From contig CAJXTO010000003.1 of NCBI GenBank assembly GCA_913061245.1, positions 1 through 30,832 on the forward strand: 30,832 nucleotides of DNA, written 5' to 3'. The translations under genes and the position numbers were made by a program. Origin of the DNA: an uncultured Oceanospirillales bacterium (GTDB lineage Bacteria; Pseudomonadota; Gammaproteobacteria; Pseudomonadales; Litorivicinaceae). The notes beneath the pieces are model-generated. The model ran no database searches. It was given only the letters and a program-made list of their open reading frames with translations, and had not been told where the DNA came from. Positions 14,856 to 22,328 of the stretch are shown here, one piece after another (position 1 is the stretch's first letter; every line of letters starts with the position of its first letter).

Positions 14856-15733
14856 CAAGCCAGTTTCCTTCCGATATACACAGTGAGGGCAACAAGCGAT
14901 GCAAAAATCCAGACATCAAGTGTCACAACCTCGCCAATCAAAATACTGCCCCACAAGAGCGTCAAGAAGAGTTGAAGTAATTGCACTTGACCAACCTCAG
15001 CAATACCGCCGAGTGCAAGGCCGGTGTTCCAGGCGAAAAAGCCAAAAAACATCGAGAATAATCCAAGCGCCAATAAGGCTAAAAGTGAGCTCTCTGGGCG
15101 CACCCAAAAAAAGTCAGGCCATACAACTAGCGTGGCGATGATAGAAACCGGTGATAACAACACAAGTGACCAGCAGATGACCCATGGACCTGGCCGACGT
15201 TTGGCAAGGTCACCTGCAATGACATAGCCAGACGACGCCATTAATGCCGCTAAAACCAGCCAAAGATCAGCCCAACTGGCCGAGCCACCTTGCTCTCTCA
15301 AGGTGAATATAATGACAAGACCAGCCCCAGCAACAGCGCACAACCAAAACCCGAAGCGCGCGCGATAACCGTGAACCAAGACAGATAAACCGGCTGTCAC
15401 TAGCGGCAGGATGCCGAGAACAACCGCGCCGTGATAGGACGGGACGGACTGAAGTCCGATCGCCATCGCGAGTGGGAAGCCAAAAATGAGACCTAAACCA
15501 CTGACGATCAATGGTTTGACTTCCTCGCGTTTTGGTCGTGTTGAGTGACTTAAAAAAATCCAGATACATGCTGCGATTCCAGCGATAACTGCACGAATAA
15601 CAGTGATAAAAGTCGGAGAAAAATCAGATAAAGCGATTGTCGTTAGCGGTAACGTTGCTGCAAAGCAAAGCACCCCGACAAAGCCGAGTACGTATGCATA
15701 GGCTGTTTGATGTCGTCTCAGTAGGTTGAACAA
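14855..15733 (-). CDS. DMT superfamily (EamA-type) permease
   Basis: A 292-aa ten-helix permease made of two EamA repeats. The first covers about residues 10-145 and the second about 155-290. Recognisable points are ITVIRAVIAGIAACIW in helix 2, LGILPLVTAGLSVLVHG closing the first repeat, and GQVQLLQLFLTLLWGSILIGE in the second. No ATG is available near the N-terminus, so the start is most likely TTG at 15733. This start lies inside a TTGAAC-AAC-GTTCAA palindrome. The GNAT gene diverges 41 nt away. Its stop overlaps the ATG of the NAD(P)HX repair gene by one base. Substrate unknown; an export role is usual for this group. Confidence 0.88.
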   Translation of the reverse strand: MFNLLRRHQTAYAYVLGFVGVLCFAATLPLTTIALSDFSPTFITVIRAVIAGIAACIWIFLSHSTRPKREEVKPLIVSGLGLIFGFPLAMAIGLQSVPSYHGAVVLGILPLVTAGLSVLVHGYRARFGFWLCAVAGAGLVIIFTLREQGGSASWADLWLVLAALMASSGYVIAGDLAKRRPGPWVICWSLVLLSPVSIIATLVVWPDFFWVRPESSLLALLALGLFSMFFGFFAWNTGLALGGIAEVGQVQLLQLFLTLLWGSILIGEVVTLDVWIFASLVALTVYIGRKLA

Positions 15734-15740
15734 CGTTCAA
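15726..15740. promoter_or_regulatory. Palindrome spanning the TTG start of the DMT permease
   Basis: TTGAAC (15726-15731) and GTTCAA (15735-15740) form a 6-bp dyad with spacer AAC at the 41-nt divergent junction between the DMT permease and the GNAT gene. Either an operator or an RNA hairpin covering the start codon would affect permease expression. Evidence is the symmetry and position only. Confidence 0.3.
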
Positions 15741-15774
15741 AATCCCCAATATCCAAGTCGCCAGAGGAGACTTC

Positions 15775-16251
15775 ATGATGTCTTACATTTTTTCCCAAGA
15801 AACACCTGCACATTTGCCGGCAATTAATGACGTTTTGGAATCATCAATTGCCGCGTGGAATCTCTCTGACCGTCTTTACCGGTTGAGCGTCAATGCGTAT
15901 CGCTACAGTGAATCTGATTGGATCGACCACCAATTCTACGGACTTCGGGAACAGAACAACACTCTGCTCGCGATCTTGGTCTTAAACGACGACGCCTCAG
16001 AGCTTCCAGGTGATCAAAGCTGTCTTCAGATCCATGGCCTCTATGTTCACTCAGACTATCGACATCAAGGTCTCGGCCAACGACTGATTGAAGAGGCAAT
16101 AGAACTTGCCAAAAGCAGACACCTCGATGCGTTATTTGTGAAGGCACACGAGAGCGCGGTTTCATTTTTTGAAACGCAACGATTTAAGCACATTCCAGTC
16201 ACTGACGAGATCCGCGACTATCCTCACCGCTTGGTGCGGTCCATCATATAG
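15775..16251 (+). CDS. GNAT family N-acetyltransferase
   Basis: A 158-aa GNAT-fold acetyltransferase. The acetyl-CoA binding strand and loop are clear: LQIHGLYVHSDYRHQGLGQRLIEEAIELAK (about residues 82-111), with RHQGLGQ supplying the R/Q-x-x-G-x-G pyrophosphate loop. The segment AVSFFETQRFKHIPV near 130-144 is the usual late GNAT helix and strand. GAGGAG lies about 7 nt before the ATGATG start; either ATG (15775 or 15778) could be used. The acceptor substrate is unknown. The 3' end overlaps the convergent small gene by 28 nt, the longest overlap in the window. Confidence 0.9.
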   Translation: MMSYIFSQETPAHLPAINDVLESSIAAWNLSDRLYRLSVNAYRYSESDWIDHQFYGLREQNNTLLAILVLNDDASELPGDQSCLQIHGLYVHSDYRHQGLGQRLIEEAIELAKSRHLDALFVKAHESAVSFFETQRFKHIPVTDEIRDYPHRLVRSII

Positions 16252-16613
16252 CTCTCCACATCGAATAGATGCCGTCCTGCGTCGAAATAAGGACGCACCG
16301 AGTCATTCAAGCGTCGAACTTCATCCCGAATAACCGCCTCATCACTCTCTGTCCAGCGTGCTTCGGTCTGTTCAAGGTAGGACTGAGACACCCTCTCAAG
16401 TTCGGCAAATACCGCGTTATTGTGAAAGCGAAGCTCAGTTTCGATTGCCTGCCTAATCGCTTCATTTTGTGCTTCCATGCGCGCCATTTCTGTCGCAACG
16501 TCGGCCTCCCACCATGGGCGATCGGCGGCGATGACAGTTGCAGAGTGCAATACAATCAATGCAAGATGCGTAACGCGTTTTTTTAAAAAATAAAACAACA
16601 GACCCAAAGGCAC
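16224..16613 (-). CDS. Putative exported helical protein, unknown function
   Basis: An unrecognised reading frame of up to 129 aa. Its N-terminus has LKKR, then a hydrophobic run (about residues 15-28) ending in IAADRPWW, which resembles a signal peptide with cleavage near 30. The rest is a polar, charged helix rich in Glu, Gln and Arg, like small periplasmic or coiled-coil proteins. The start is uncertain: GTG at 16613 lacks a strong ribosome site, and TTG codons soon after are alternatives. The gene starts 3 nt from the divergent dehydrogenase ATG and overlaps the GNAT 3' end by 28 nt. It could be spurious, but the signal-peptide-like start and sustained composition argue for a real gene. 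Confidence 0.5.
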   Translation of the reverse strand: MPLGLLFYFLKKRVTHLALIVLHSATVIAADRPWWEADVATEMARMEAQNEAIRQAIETELRFHNNAVFAELERVSQSYLEQTEARWTESDEAVIRDEVRRLNDSVRPYFDAGRHLFDVESYMMDRTKR

Positions 16614-16616
16614 AGC

Positions 16617-17507
16617 ATGACACTCACAGTAGGTTTTATCGGCCTCGGAACCATGGGGTTACCGATGGCTCGTCACATTATCAATCGGGGTTTCAAACTA
16701 AAACTTTATGCACGACGCGCTGAGGTGTTTGAAGGCAAGGCCAAAGAACTCATCGATCAAGGGGCAATACCCTGTTTAAGTATCAGTGACGTCGCGACAG
16801 ATGTTGATATTGTGATCACCAATGTCACAGGAACAAACGATGTTGAATCTGTGCTGACAGGAGATGACGGTGCAATTCATAGCGCGTCACCAGGAACGCT
16901 CTTTATCGATCATTCAACCATTGATCCAGCTCGCACGATGGAAATCGCACAACGACTTCGTGCAGCGGACATGGAGTTTGTTGATGCACCAGTCTCAGGC
17001 GGTGTGTGGGCTTCAGAAGAAGCGCGCTTGATCGTGATGCAGGGTGGTCGGCCTGAAGCATGTGAGCGCGCAAATCAGATCATCGACTGTTATGCCAAAG
17101 CAATTACTCGCGTCGGTGATGCCGGTCATGGACAAATTGCCAAGCTGAGCAATCAGATCGCCCAAACCATCACCATTGAAGGCGTCGCTGAATGCCTAAC
17201 TTTTGCAAAAAATTTAGGTGCGGATCCACAGGCCGTTTTTGAGGCCATCAAAGATGGTATGGGTGGCAGTCAGATGATGTCGCTCATGGCTCCTAAAATG
17301 ATTGCAGAAGATTTTGATGCCGGAATCGAGGCACGACTGCATGCAAAAGACGTTGGTATCGCGCTAGAGACTGCAACAGCTCAGAAACTTCCACTTCCCT
17401 GCCTCGAGTTTGTGGCAAGCCAGTATCAAACAATCATGGATCAGGATCTCGGCACCCGCGATTCATCCATTTTGTTTGATATGTTGAAGCGACTAAAAGA
17501 TCGCTAG
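16617..17507 (+). CDS. NAD(P)-dependent beta-hydroxyacid dehydrogenase (3-hydroxyisobutyrate dehydrogenase / GarR family)
   Basis: A 296-aa beta-hydroxyacid dehydrogenase. The N-terminal Rossmann motif is GLGTMG (9-14), the substrate-binding signature is DAPVSGG (123-129), and the catalytic Lys is Lys176 in GHGQIAKLSNQ. The family includes 3-hydroxyisobutyrate dehydrogenase (MmsB), tartronate semialdehyde reductase (GarR/GlxR) and others. No neighbour of the valine or glycerate pathway is present, so I leave the substrate open. ATG 16617 has AAAGG 7 nt upstream. The promoter must lie within the divergent small ORF, where an unbroken T7A6 tract occurs at 16578-16590. The stop codon shares CTAG with the Fpr gene. 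Confidence 0.9.
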   Translation: MTLTVGFIGLGTMGLPMARHIINRGFKLKLYARRAEVFEGKAKELIDQGAIPCLSISDVATDVDIVITNVTGTNDVESVLTGDDGAIHSASPGTLFIDHSTIDPARTMEIAQRLRAADMEFVDAPVSGGVWASEEARLIVMQGGRPEACERANQIIDCYAKAITRVGDAGHGQIAKLSNQIAQTITIEGVAECLTFAKNLGADPQAVFEAIKDGMGGSQMMSLMAPKMIAEDFDAGIEARLHAKDVGIALETATAQKLPLPCLEFVASQYQTIMDQDLGTRDSSILFDMLKRLKDR

Positions 17508-18235
17508 TCCGCTCGCTGCATAACAAACGCGCGCTCTTGGACAAATTCACCTGGAGCGCGGTTGGTCCCATGGGCAAAACCCAGGCTCTCGAGTCGAGTC
17601 CTCAGCTCTTTATTGAATTCCGGCGAACCGCAAATCATCACGCGATCCTCGTCGGCCGCCCAAGGGTCAAGGGCTAAATCGGACCATAACGACCCATTAT
17701 CCATCCGCTCTGTGATTCGTCCTGGTGTCTGAAACGGTTCTCTGGTCACTGTCGGGTAATAAGTGATTGGAAGAGACGATAAGAGATCAGCATAGGCAAG
17801 CTCTTGGGTCGTTCGCACGGTATGTGTGACGATGACTTGCTCAAAACGCTCAAAGGTTTGTGGGTCTCTCACAATGGAAAGAAATGGAGCGAGACCCGTT
17901 CCTGTCGCGACACACCACAAGCGTTTACCCGGCTGTAGATTATCGAGAACAAGCGTCCCAGTTGGCCGATCACCTACTTCGATTTGATCACCGGCTTGAA
18001 TATCTTTGAGACGTTCCGTGAGTGGGCCACCAGGCACCTTGATCGAGAGAAATTCGAGATGCTCTTCATGCGGTGCCGAAGCAATACTGTAGGCACGTAA
18101 TACGTCATCATCGGCCATTCCAATCATTGTAAATTGACCGGCCTTAAACGGACGAATATCTGCACTCCGCGTTGTTTTAAACGAAAACAAGGCGTCCGAA
18201 TAATGCTCCACCTGAAGCACAGTCTCTAGGTTCAT
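17504..18235 (-). CDS. fpr: Ferredoxin/flavodoxin-NADP+ reductase
   Basis: A 243-aa FAD enzyme of the bacterial Fpr type that transfers electrons between NADPH and ferredoxin or flavodoxin and supports redox stress defence and Fe-S biosynthesis. The FAD-binding RAYSIAS is at 47-53, FLSIKVPGGPLT at 62-73, and the NADP-binding GTGLAPFLS near 112-120. The MICGSPEF motif comes near 205 and the C-terminal ERAFV near the end. Length is close to the usual 248-258. It is last in a minus-strand run after the GDPD gene and a 71-aa protein gene, with about 30-nt gaps between. Its TAG overlaps the dehydrogenase TAG in a shared CTAG. Confidence 0.92.
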   Translation of the reverse strand: MNLETVLQVEHYSDALFSFKTTRSADIRPFKAGQFTMIGMADDDVLRAYSIASAPHEEHLEFLSIKVPGGPLTERLKDIQAGDQIEVGDRPTGTLVLDNLQPGKRLWCVATGTGLAPFLSIVRDPQTFERFEQVIVTHTVRTTQELAYADLLSSLPITYYPTVTREPFQTPGRITERMDNGSLWSDLALDPWAADEDRVMICGSPEFNKELRTRLESLGFAHGTNRAPGEFVQERAFVMQRAD

Positions 18236-18267
18236 TGGCTGTTAGTCTCTTGTCTGATTGGGACCGA

Positions 18268-18483
18268 TTAATGGCCTATTTCAGAATCGAGCGAGTGGAT
18301 AAACGCATGAGCGAGCCGATCACTAAATCGTCTCAAAAAACTCACTTCGGTGAGTTCAATAGCTTCCTCAGACAACTGATAACTTAATGGTTCTTCGACC
18401 AACAAATTATTGGCATCCAGTCGATACACGATCCCGTCTTTATTGATCATGACAGGATTCTGGCCTACATCAAAATACCGCAC
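18268..18483 (-). CDS. Small protein of unknown function, 71 aa
   Basis: I do not recognise this protein. A perfect GGAGGT (18491-18496 on the minus strand) lies 7 nt before GTG 18483 and decides that start, rather than the upstream ATG at 18504. The sequence begins MRYFDVGQNPVMINKDGIVYRLD, which reads as a compact beta-rich segment. A helical acidic C-terminal half follows (YQLSEEAIELTEVSFLRRFSDRLAHAFIHSL). No signal peptide or membrane helix. It sits between GDPD and Fpr with about 30-nt gaps, suggesting co-transcription. Confidence 0.72.
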   Translation of the reverse strand: MRYFDVGQNPVMINKDGIVYRLDANNLLVEEPLSYQLSEEAIELTEVSFLRRFSDRLAHAFIHSLDSEIGH

Positions 18484-18513
18484 GAACAATACCTCCAATC
18501 GCATTAATAGGGC

Positions 18514-19245
18514 TTATTTTGAAATTTTCAGGGTCTTAAGCTCATTCATGAGCTTCAATGGATCATCTGTGAATACGGAATCAATCCGATCCACCGGCAA
18601 AGCGACGAGCTGATCTGCTGAATTCACTGTGTAGACACACACCTTAAATCCTCGCGTGAAAGCCAACTCCAACGCTTCGGAATCGAGATAATCGATGTCT
18701 AAATGGACTGAGGTGAGCTCCAGCGAGTCGAGAGTTTCGATAGCGACATCCGACAGCCGGATGGCAGCCAAACCCACTTCAAACTCCGGTCGTTTTGTTC
18801 GAATGAGTTGAATTACATCCAATGAGAATGATGAGAAACGAACCTGCGATGGCAGTAATCCCGAACGGTCAAATGCATCCAAAGCAGCAGTCGCAACGCG
18901 TTCTACTTCATTATCGTGGACTTTAATTTCAAGATGTAAAAACAAATCGTAGCGCGCGGCTTCTCGCATCCAATCTTCGGCAAGCGGAATATATTGTGTT
19001 GGTCCGATATGGTGTGAAATCAGCGGAATTTCAGCCAATTCAGCGCTTCCTAACGCTAGGACTGAACGAGGATCACCCGTCATCCGACGTAAATATTCAT
19101 CATGAAAAATCACAGCCACTCCATCGGATGCAACAGAAATGTCGCATTCGATCTGTTTAATATGATGGGATGCCGTGTAGTGAATCCCCGCAATTGAATT
19201 TTCGGGCACTCGATTTGCAGATCCGCGATGTGCAATACAGTCCAT
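18514..19245 (-). CDS. Glycerophosphodiester phosphodiesterase
   Basis: A 243-aa GDPD-family TIM barrel that hydrolyses glycerophosphodiesters to glycerol-3-phosphate and an alcohol. Catalytic and metal residues are visible: His6-Arg7 (AHRG), Glu33 and Asp35 (ECDIS), and His48-Asp49 (FHDEYL), with a later LEIK metal ligand. There is no signal peptide, so it is cytosolic like UgpQ, but no ugp transporter is nearby. ATG 19245 is chosen because GAGGTG lies just upstream; the in-frame GTG at 19251 is part of that ribosome site. The divergent EEP-fold gene starts only 33 nt away. Confidence 0.9.
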   Translation of the reverse strand: MDCIAHRGSANRVPENSIAGIHYTASHHIKQIECDISVASDGVAVIFHDEYLRRMTGDPRSVLALGSAELAEIPLISHHIGPTQYIPLAEDWMREAARYDLFLHLEIKVHDNEVERVATAALDAFDRSGLLPSQVRFSSFSLDVIQLIRTKRPEFEVGLAAIRLSDVAIETLDSLELTSVHLDIDYLDSEALELAFTRGFKVCVYTVNSADQLVALPVDRIDSVFTDDPLKLMNELKTLKISK

Positions 19246-19278
19246 AATCACCTCAGGTAAGGAGTCTGACAGAGTTTT

Positions 19279-20322
19279 ATGACAAAACGTGTTACTGACC
19301 TCTCGATCCCGCCCGTATCACTCAGAAATGATGCATTACAAGCGGTGGATAATGGGGAACCCTATGGCATGTGGGCAGAGCAGTTTGCCTGTTTAAATGA
19401 ACTGCAGATCCTTTCTGGTGAATCGATAGAGCGCGCATCAAATCGATTCCGAATCGGTGCTTGGAATTTAGAGCGAGGCCGTGACTGGTTGGCCGCGAGC
19501 CAACTGATTCAAGATCAAGCGCTCGATGTGGTCATGCTCAGTGAAATGGATTGCGGTATGAGTCGATCTGAGCAAGTCCATACAACACAAAAGCTCGCTA
19601 AGGAGCTTGGCTGGCATGGGCTATTTGCTGTTGAGTTTATTGAACTCGAACTCGGTAATGCATGGGAGTTGGCGACACCGACGGAACCTGAAAACAGGGC
19701 TGGCTTGCACGGTAATGCCATTATCAGTCGCTTCCCACTCAAAAGCCCTTGGTTACATCGATTCAGTCAGAGCGACGGGAGTTGGTGGCATCGCAAGTTT
19801 CATGAACCACGACTTGGCGGGAGGATTGCGTTAGGCGCATGTCTTGAAACTGATAGTGGCGATATTCAAATCATGACCACTCACCTGGAAAACAATCAAG
19901 GGCCCGATGACCGTGCAGATGCACTCGCTGAATTATTCCAAACACGTCTCGACCATCGTCCCTGTGTCTTTGGGGGTGATTTAAATACCTCAACATTTAA
20001 CCCAACACTCTATACCGACCCGTTTCGCGAACGCGCACAACTCGGTGCAGTCACGCCGGATCGGTTTATTAACCCAGTGGCTTATGAACCACTGTTTGAG
20101 CTCGCGCATGCAAAAGGCTTTCAGTGGGGAACCTGTAACACCCACGATTCGACCCAGCGTCCCCGAGAACGTGGCTACCCGAGGCCGCCGCTTGGACGGA
20201 TTGATTGGCTGATGGTGAAGCAATTAGTTGCACAGAGCCCAAAGACAGTCCCTGCAATCGGACCTGACAATCGAACGCTCTCAGATCATGATCTCATCAC
20301 GTGTGAGATCCAACTTACTTAG
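19279..20322 (+). CDS. Endonuclease/exonuclease/phosphatase-fold protein
   Basis: A 347-aa protein with an EEP (DNase I-like) catalytic domain from about residue 57 to the end, after a unique 55-residue N-terminal extension. Motifs seen in order are FRIGAWNLERG (Asn63), LSEMD (Glu89), GLHGNAIISRFP, IQIMTTHLEN, FGGDLNTS, RIDWLM and LSDHDLI. This is the full set of metal and catalytic residues for Mg-dependent phosphoester hydrolysis. No signal peptide is seen. The superfamily covers nucleases, inositol phosphatases and neutral sphingomyelinases, so the substrate is open. Pairing with a divergent GDPD gene hints at phospholipid turnover. AGGAG lies about 14 nt before ATG 19279, longer than ideal. 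Confidence 0.85.
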   Translation: MTKRVTDLSIPPVSLRNDALQAVDNGEPYGMWAEQFACLNELQILSGESIERASNRFRIGAWNLERGRDWLAASQLIQDQALDVVMLSEMDCGMSRSEQVHTTQKLAKELGWHGLFAVEFIELELGNAWELATPTEPENRAGLHGNAIISRFPLKSPWLHRFSQSDGSWWHRKFHEPRLGGRIALGACLETDSGDIQIMTTHLENNQGPDDRADALAELFQTRLDHRPCVFGGDLNTSTFNPTLYTDPFRERAQLGAVTPDRFINPVAYEPLFELAHAKGFQWGTCNTHDSTQRPRERGYPRPPLGRIDWLMVKQLVAQSPKTVPAIGPDNRTLSDHDLITCEIQLT

Positions 20323-20704
20323 AACCGGCTTCTTTCGACTCACATTGCCAAAGCGTTGTGACCATATCCCAGTTGAGTTCAGGATCTTTCTCTTCAAGCC
20401 GACGGAGTGTCGATGCGCGAAAAGTGGTTTCACCCATGCGACCGCTGAATTTATCGAGATGGAAAAACCGGGAATACATGATGTTGACGCGTTGTGTTGC
20501 CATGGTCAGCAACCCATCGGAATTCACAATCAAAGCTAACGGATCAAGTGAACCCAGTTTCTGATGCTGCCATGCGACTGTCCCATCGGCTTGCGGCATG
20601 AACGTTAAATCTTCGCGTTCCGGACTGTCATGACGACATACCCAAGTTTCAGCAAGAACGATCTGACTTGTCACTAGACTCAACAAAAAACACAGTATTC
20701 GCAC
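20315..20704 (-). CDS. Small exported protein of unknown function
   Basis: Unrecognised, 129 aa with the start at GTG 20704. That start is fixed by a strong GGAGGA (20711-20716, minus strand) 6 nt upstream, so the longer frame beginning at 20743 is unlikely. The N-terminus is a clear Sec signal peptide (RILCFLLSLVTSQIVLA, cleavage after residue about 18). The mature part starts ETWVCRHDSPE and has one further Cys near the C-terminus (LWQCES), which could form a disulfide in the periplasm. This matches small beta-sandwich exported proteins, but no family is evident. The 3' end overlaps the EEP-fold gene by 8 nt. Confidence 0.75.
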   Translation of the reverse strand: MRILCFLLSLVTSQIVLAETWVCRHDSPEREDLTFMPQADGTVAWQHQKLGSLDPLALIVNSDGLLTMATQRVNIMYSRFFHLDKFSGRMGETTFRASTLRRLEEKDPELNWDMVTTLWQCESKEAGSK

Positions 20705-20877
20705 GATAATTCCTCCGTTGACTTTGAATCGGTCGAAGCACAAAAAACATGATAGCGAAACAAGTGCATACGACCATCACTTGCTTGCAGTCGAATCGAA
20801 ACCTGTGCAGGATACTGTGACCAAGGTGGTAAATAACGACAAGGATCGTCACTGACCCGAATCTTCAGGAGTAAGTG

Positions 20878-21048
20878 ATGAATACAGACCACAATCAATC
20901 AGGTACGTTCTACCCACACCAGATGTCAAAAGATGAGTTCGCGCGTTGGTGGAATCAAATTAATGAGCAATCGACAGAAGCCCCAGAAAAAGCGCCTGGC
21001 GTCATTTATCTCGGCCAGGATTCGATTGAGGAAGCCGATTCTCTTTAG
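20878..21048 (+). CDS. 56-aa small protein preceding the alpha/beta hydrolase
   Basis: A short frame of 56 codons with a good AGGAG site about 7 nt before ATG 20878. It ends at TAG 21046-21048, 11 nt before the hydrolase ATG. The protein is polar and acidic, with a central FARWWNQINEQ patch and a GVIYLGQDSIEEADSL tail. No membrane segment or known motif is seen. The hydrolase has a poor ribosome site, so the small gene may serve to couple its translation. Homologues were not checked, and it could be a leader peptide rather than a functional protein. Confidence 0.6.
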   Translation: MNTDHNQSGTFYPHQMSKDEFARWWNQINEQSTEAPEKAPGVIYLGQDSIEEADSL

Positions 21049-21059
21049 TCAGATTACCG

Positions 21060-21854
21060 ATGCTTTACCAGTTTAAAGCATCGGATCAAACAGAACTCAC
21101 CTACTACGACAGCGGCCATGGACGGCTCGTTGTGTTCCAGCATGGTTTTGCGATGGACCATCGCCAAGTCCTCGAAGTCTGGCCTGAACTCGAGAATATC
21201 CGTCTTGTCTGTCTCGACACTCGTGGTCACGGCCTCAGTCATCTTGGACACCCAAATACGCTCTCGTTCCAACGTGCCGTGAGTGACGTTCGTGAACTCA
21301 TAGCCCATCTTGGAGAAACACCATTTATGGTCGGTGGCATCTCGCTTGGGGCCGCATTGGCGATGGAATTAACGCGCGATCTCGATATTCAGCGGTTGGT
21401 GATTGCCCGCCCTGCTTTCTCAGTTGATGGTGACACGTCACACTTTGATGTATTTCGAGTACTTCGCGATATTTTCAGAACAAAACCAAGAGATCAGTGG
21501 GCAACCTGTCTTGAGCAACACCCTGCGTTCCAAGCACTGCAATTGACCGCTCCTCGCAACCAAGAAACATATCGGCGACTTCTCGAGCACCCTAGACTTG
21601 AAGAACTGATGATTTGGATGGATGCGCTTGAAACTGAAGCGCTAACACTCACCCCAGAGGAGCTCAGCCAATTCGACTGCAAAACTGATGTCATTGCTCA
21701 AAACAAAGACGCATTACATCCTGCTGGCCTTGCAGAGGCACTCGCTCAATCCATTCCTAATGCACGCCTACATTTCGTGGAATCAGGTCTATCGTCAGAT
21801 GAGGCCTATCGCGAATCGATGCGAGGCATCCTTAAAGGAATCTTAGCGCCTTAG
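21060..21854 (+). CDS. Alpha/beta hydrolase-fold protein apparently lacking the catalytic His
   Basis: A 264-aa alpha/beta hydrolase. The oxyanion HG is at 28-29 (FQHGFAMD), LDTRGHGLS at 52-60, and the nucleophile elbow GGISLG gives Ser95. The acid is probably Asp217 (NKDALHP). After the last core strand (ARLHFVES), the position where the family normally has a G-H motif reads SGLSSDEAYRE, with no histidine. The nearest His is in the strand itself (His238). No frameshift is seen there. The protein may be inactive, use another base, or bind a ligand. The gene follows a 56-aa ORF by 11 nt and shares TTAG with the convergent DUF1643 gene. Confidence 0.88.
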   Translation: MLYQFKASDQTELTYYDSGHGRLVVFQHGFAMDHRQVLEVWPELENIRLVCLDTRGHGLSHLGHPNTLSFQRAVSDVRELIAHLGETPFMVGGISLGAALAMELTRDLDIQRLVIARPAFSVDGDTSHFDVFRVLRDIFRTKPRDQWATCLEQHPAFQALQLTAPRNQETYRRLLEHPRLEELMIWMDALETEALTLTPEELSQFDCKTDVIAQNKDALHPAGLAEALAQSIPNARLHFVESGLSSDEAYRESMRGILKGILAP

Positions 21855-22324
21855 GGGCAATACCCTGGAAAGGGTTTAAGGGTCGTATTGGATGGCAAAT
21901 ATAAAGGATGCTTCGGCTCGCCATGTTGAGTTACTCCAAAGCACTGCACAGCATCGAAGCTATCAACCAATGCATACCGAAAGGGACAACGACTCGCACC
22001 GGCACCCCAGGCAATGATCAGGGTATCTGTCGATCTGACGGTCTCATGAATGACCGATTGGTTTTTATTCGAGAGACGTCGCGGGTGTTTTCCTAACTTT
22101 TCAGGATATGGCGTTGACTCAGGTATGAGATTGATTAGCCAGTAGCCTTTGAATCCGTGTGCACCGAGTAATCCGATGAGACGTCGATTGGTTGGATCAT
22201 CAAACTGATCATCTGCAGTTGACGGATTAAGACCAATCACACATGCGATTGGCCCCTCTCCCCAAAACCGACCCAAGCGATAACGCCGCCGCCTACACGA
22301 CGACCATTCGCTGAGCCGAATCAT
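21851..22324 (-). CDS. DUF1643 domain-containing protein
   Basis: A 157-aa protein of the DUF1643 family, recognised from RYRLGRFWGEGP, then CVIGLNPSTADDQFDDPTNRRLIGL (about 28-52), GYWLINLIPE, and the later IIAWGAGA. The family has no established biochemical role. Its conserved Asn-Pro-Ser-Thr-Ala-Asp and Asp-Asp-Pro-Thr clusters suggest a catalytic or nucleotide-binding pocket. ATG 22324 gives the usual family start (RLSEWSSCRRRRYR). The upstream GlcG/HbpS-like gene ends 4 nt before it, so the two are probably co-transcribed. The 3' end shares TTAG with the hydrolase gene. Confidence 0.9.
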   Translation of the reverse strand: MIRLSEWSSCRRRRYRLGRFWGEGPIACVIGLNPSTADDQFDDPTNRRLIGLLGAHGFKGYWLINLIPESTPYPEKLGKHPRRLSNKNQSVIHETVRSTDTLIIAWGAGASRCPFRYALVDSFDAVQCFGVTQHGEPKHPLYLPSNTTLKPFPGYCP

Positions 22325-22328
22325 GGAA

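Noticed and set aside
20744..20877. Minus-strand frames of 67 and 72 codons in the gap before the 56-aa ORF
   Set aside because: They overlap each other and the promoter side of two real genes, lack ribosome sites, and are Cys/His/Arg-rich in a way unlike neighbouring proteins.
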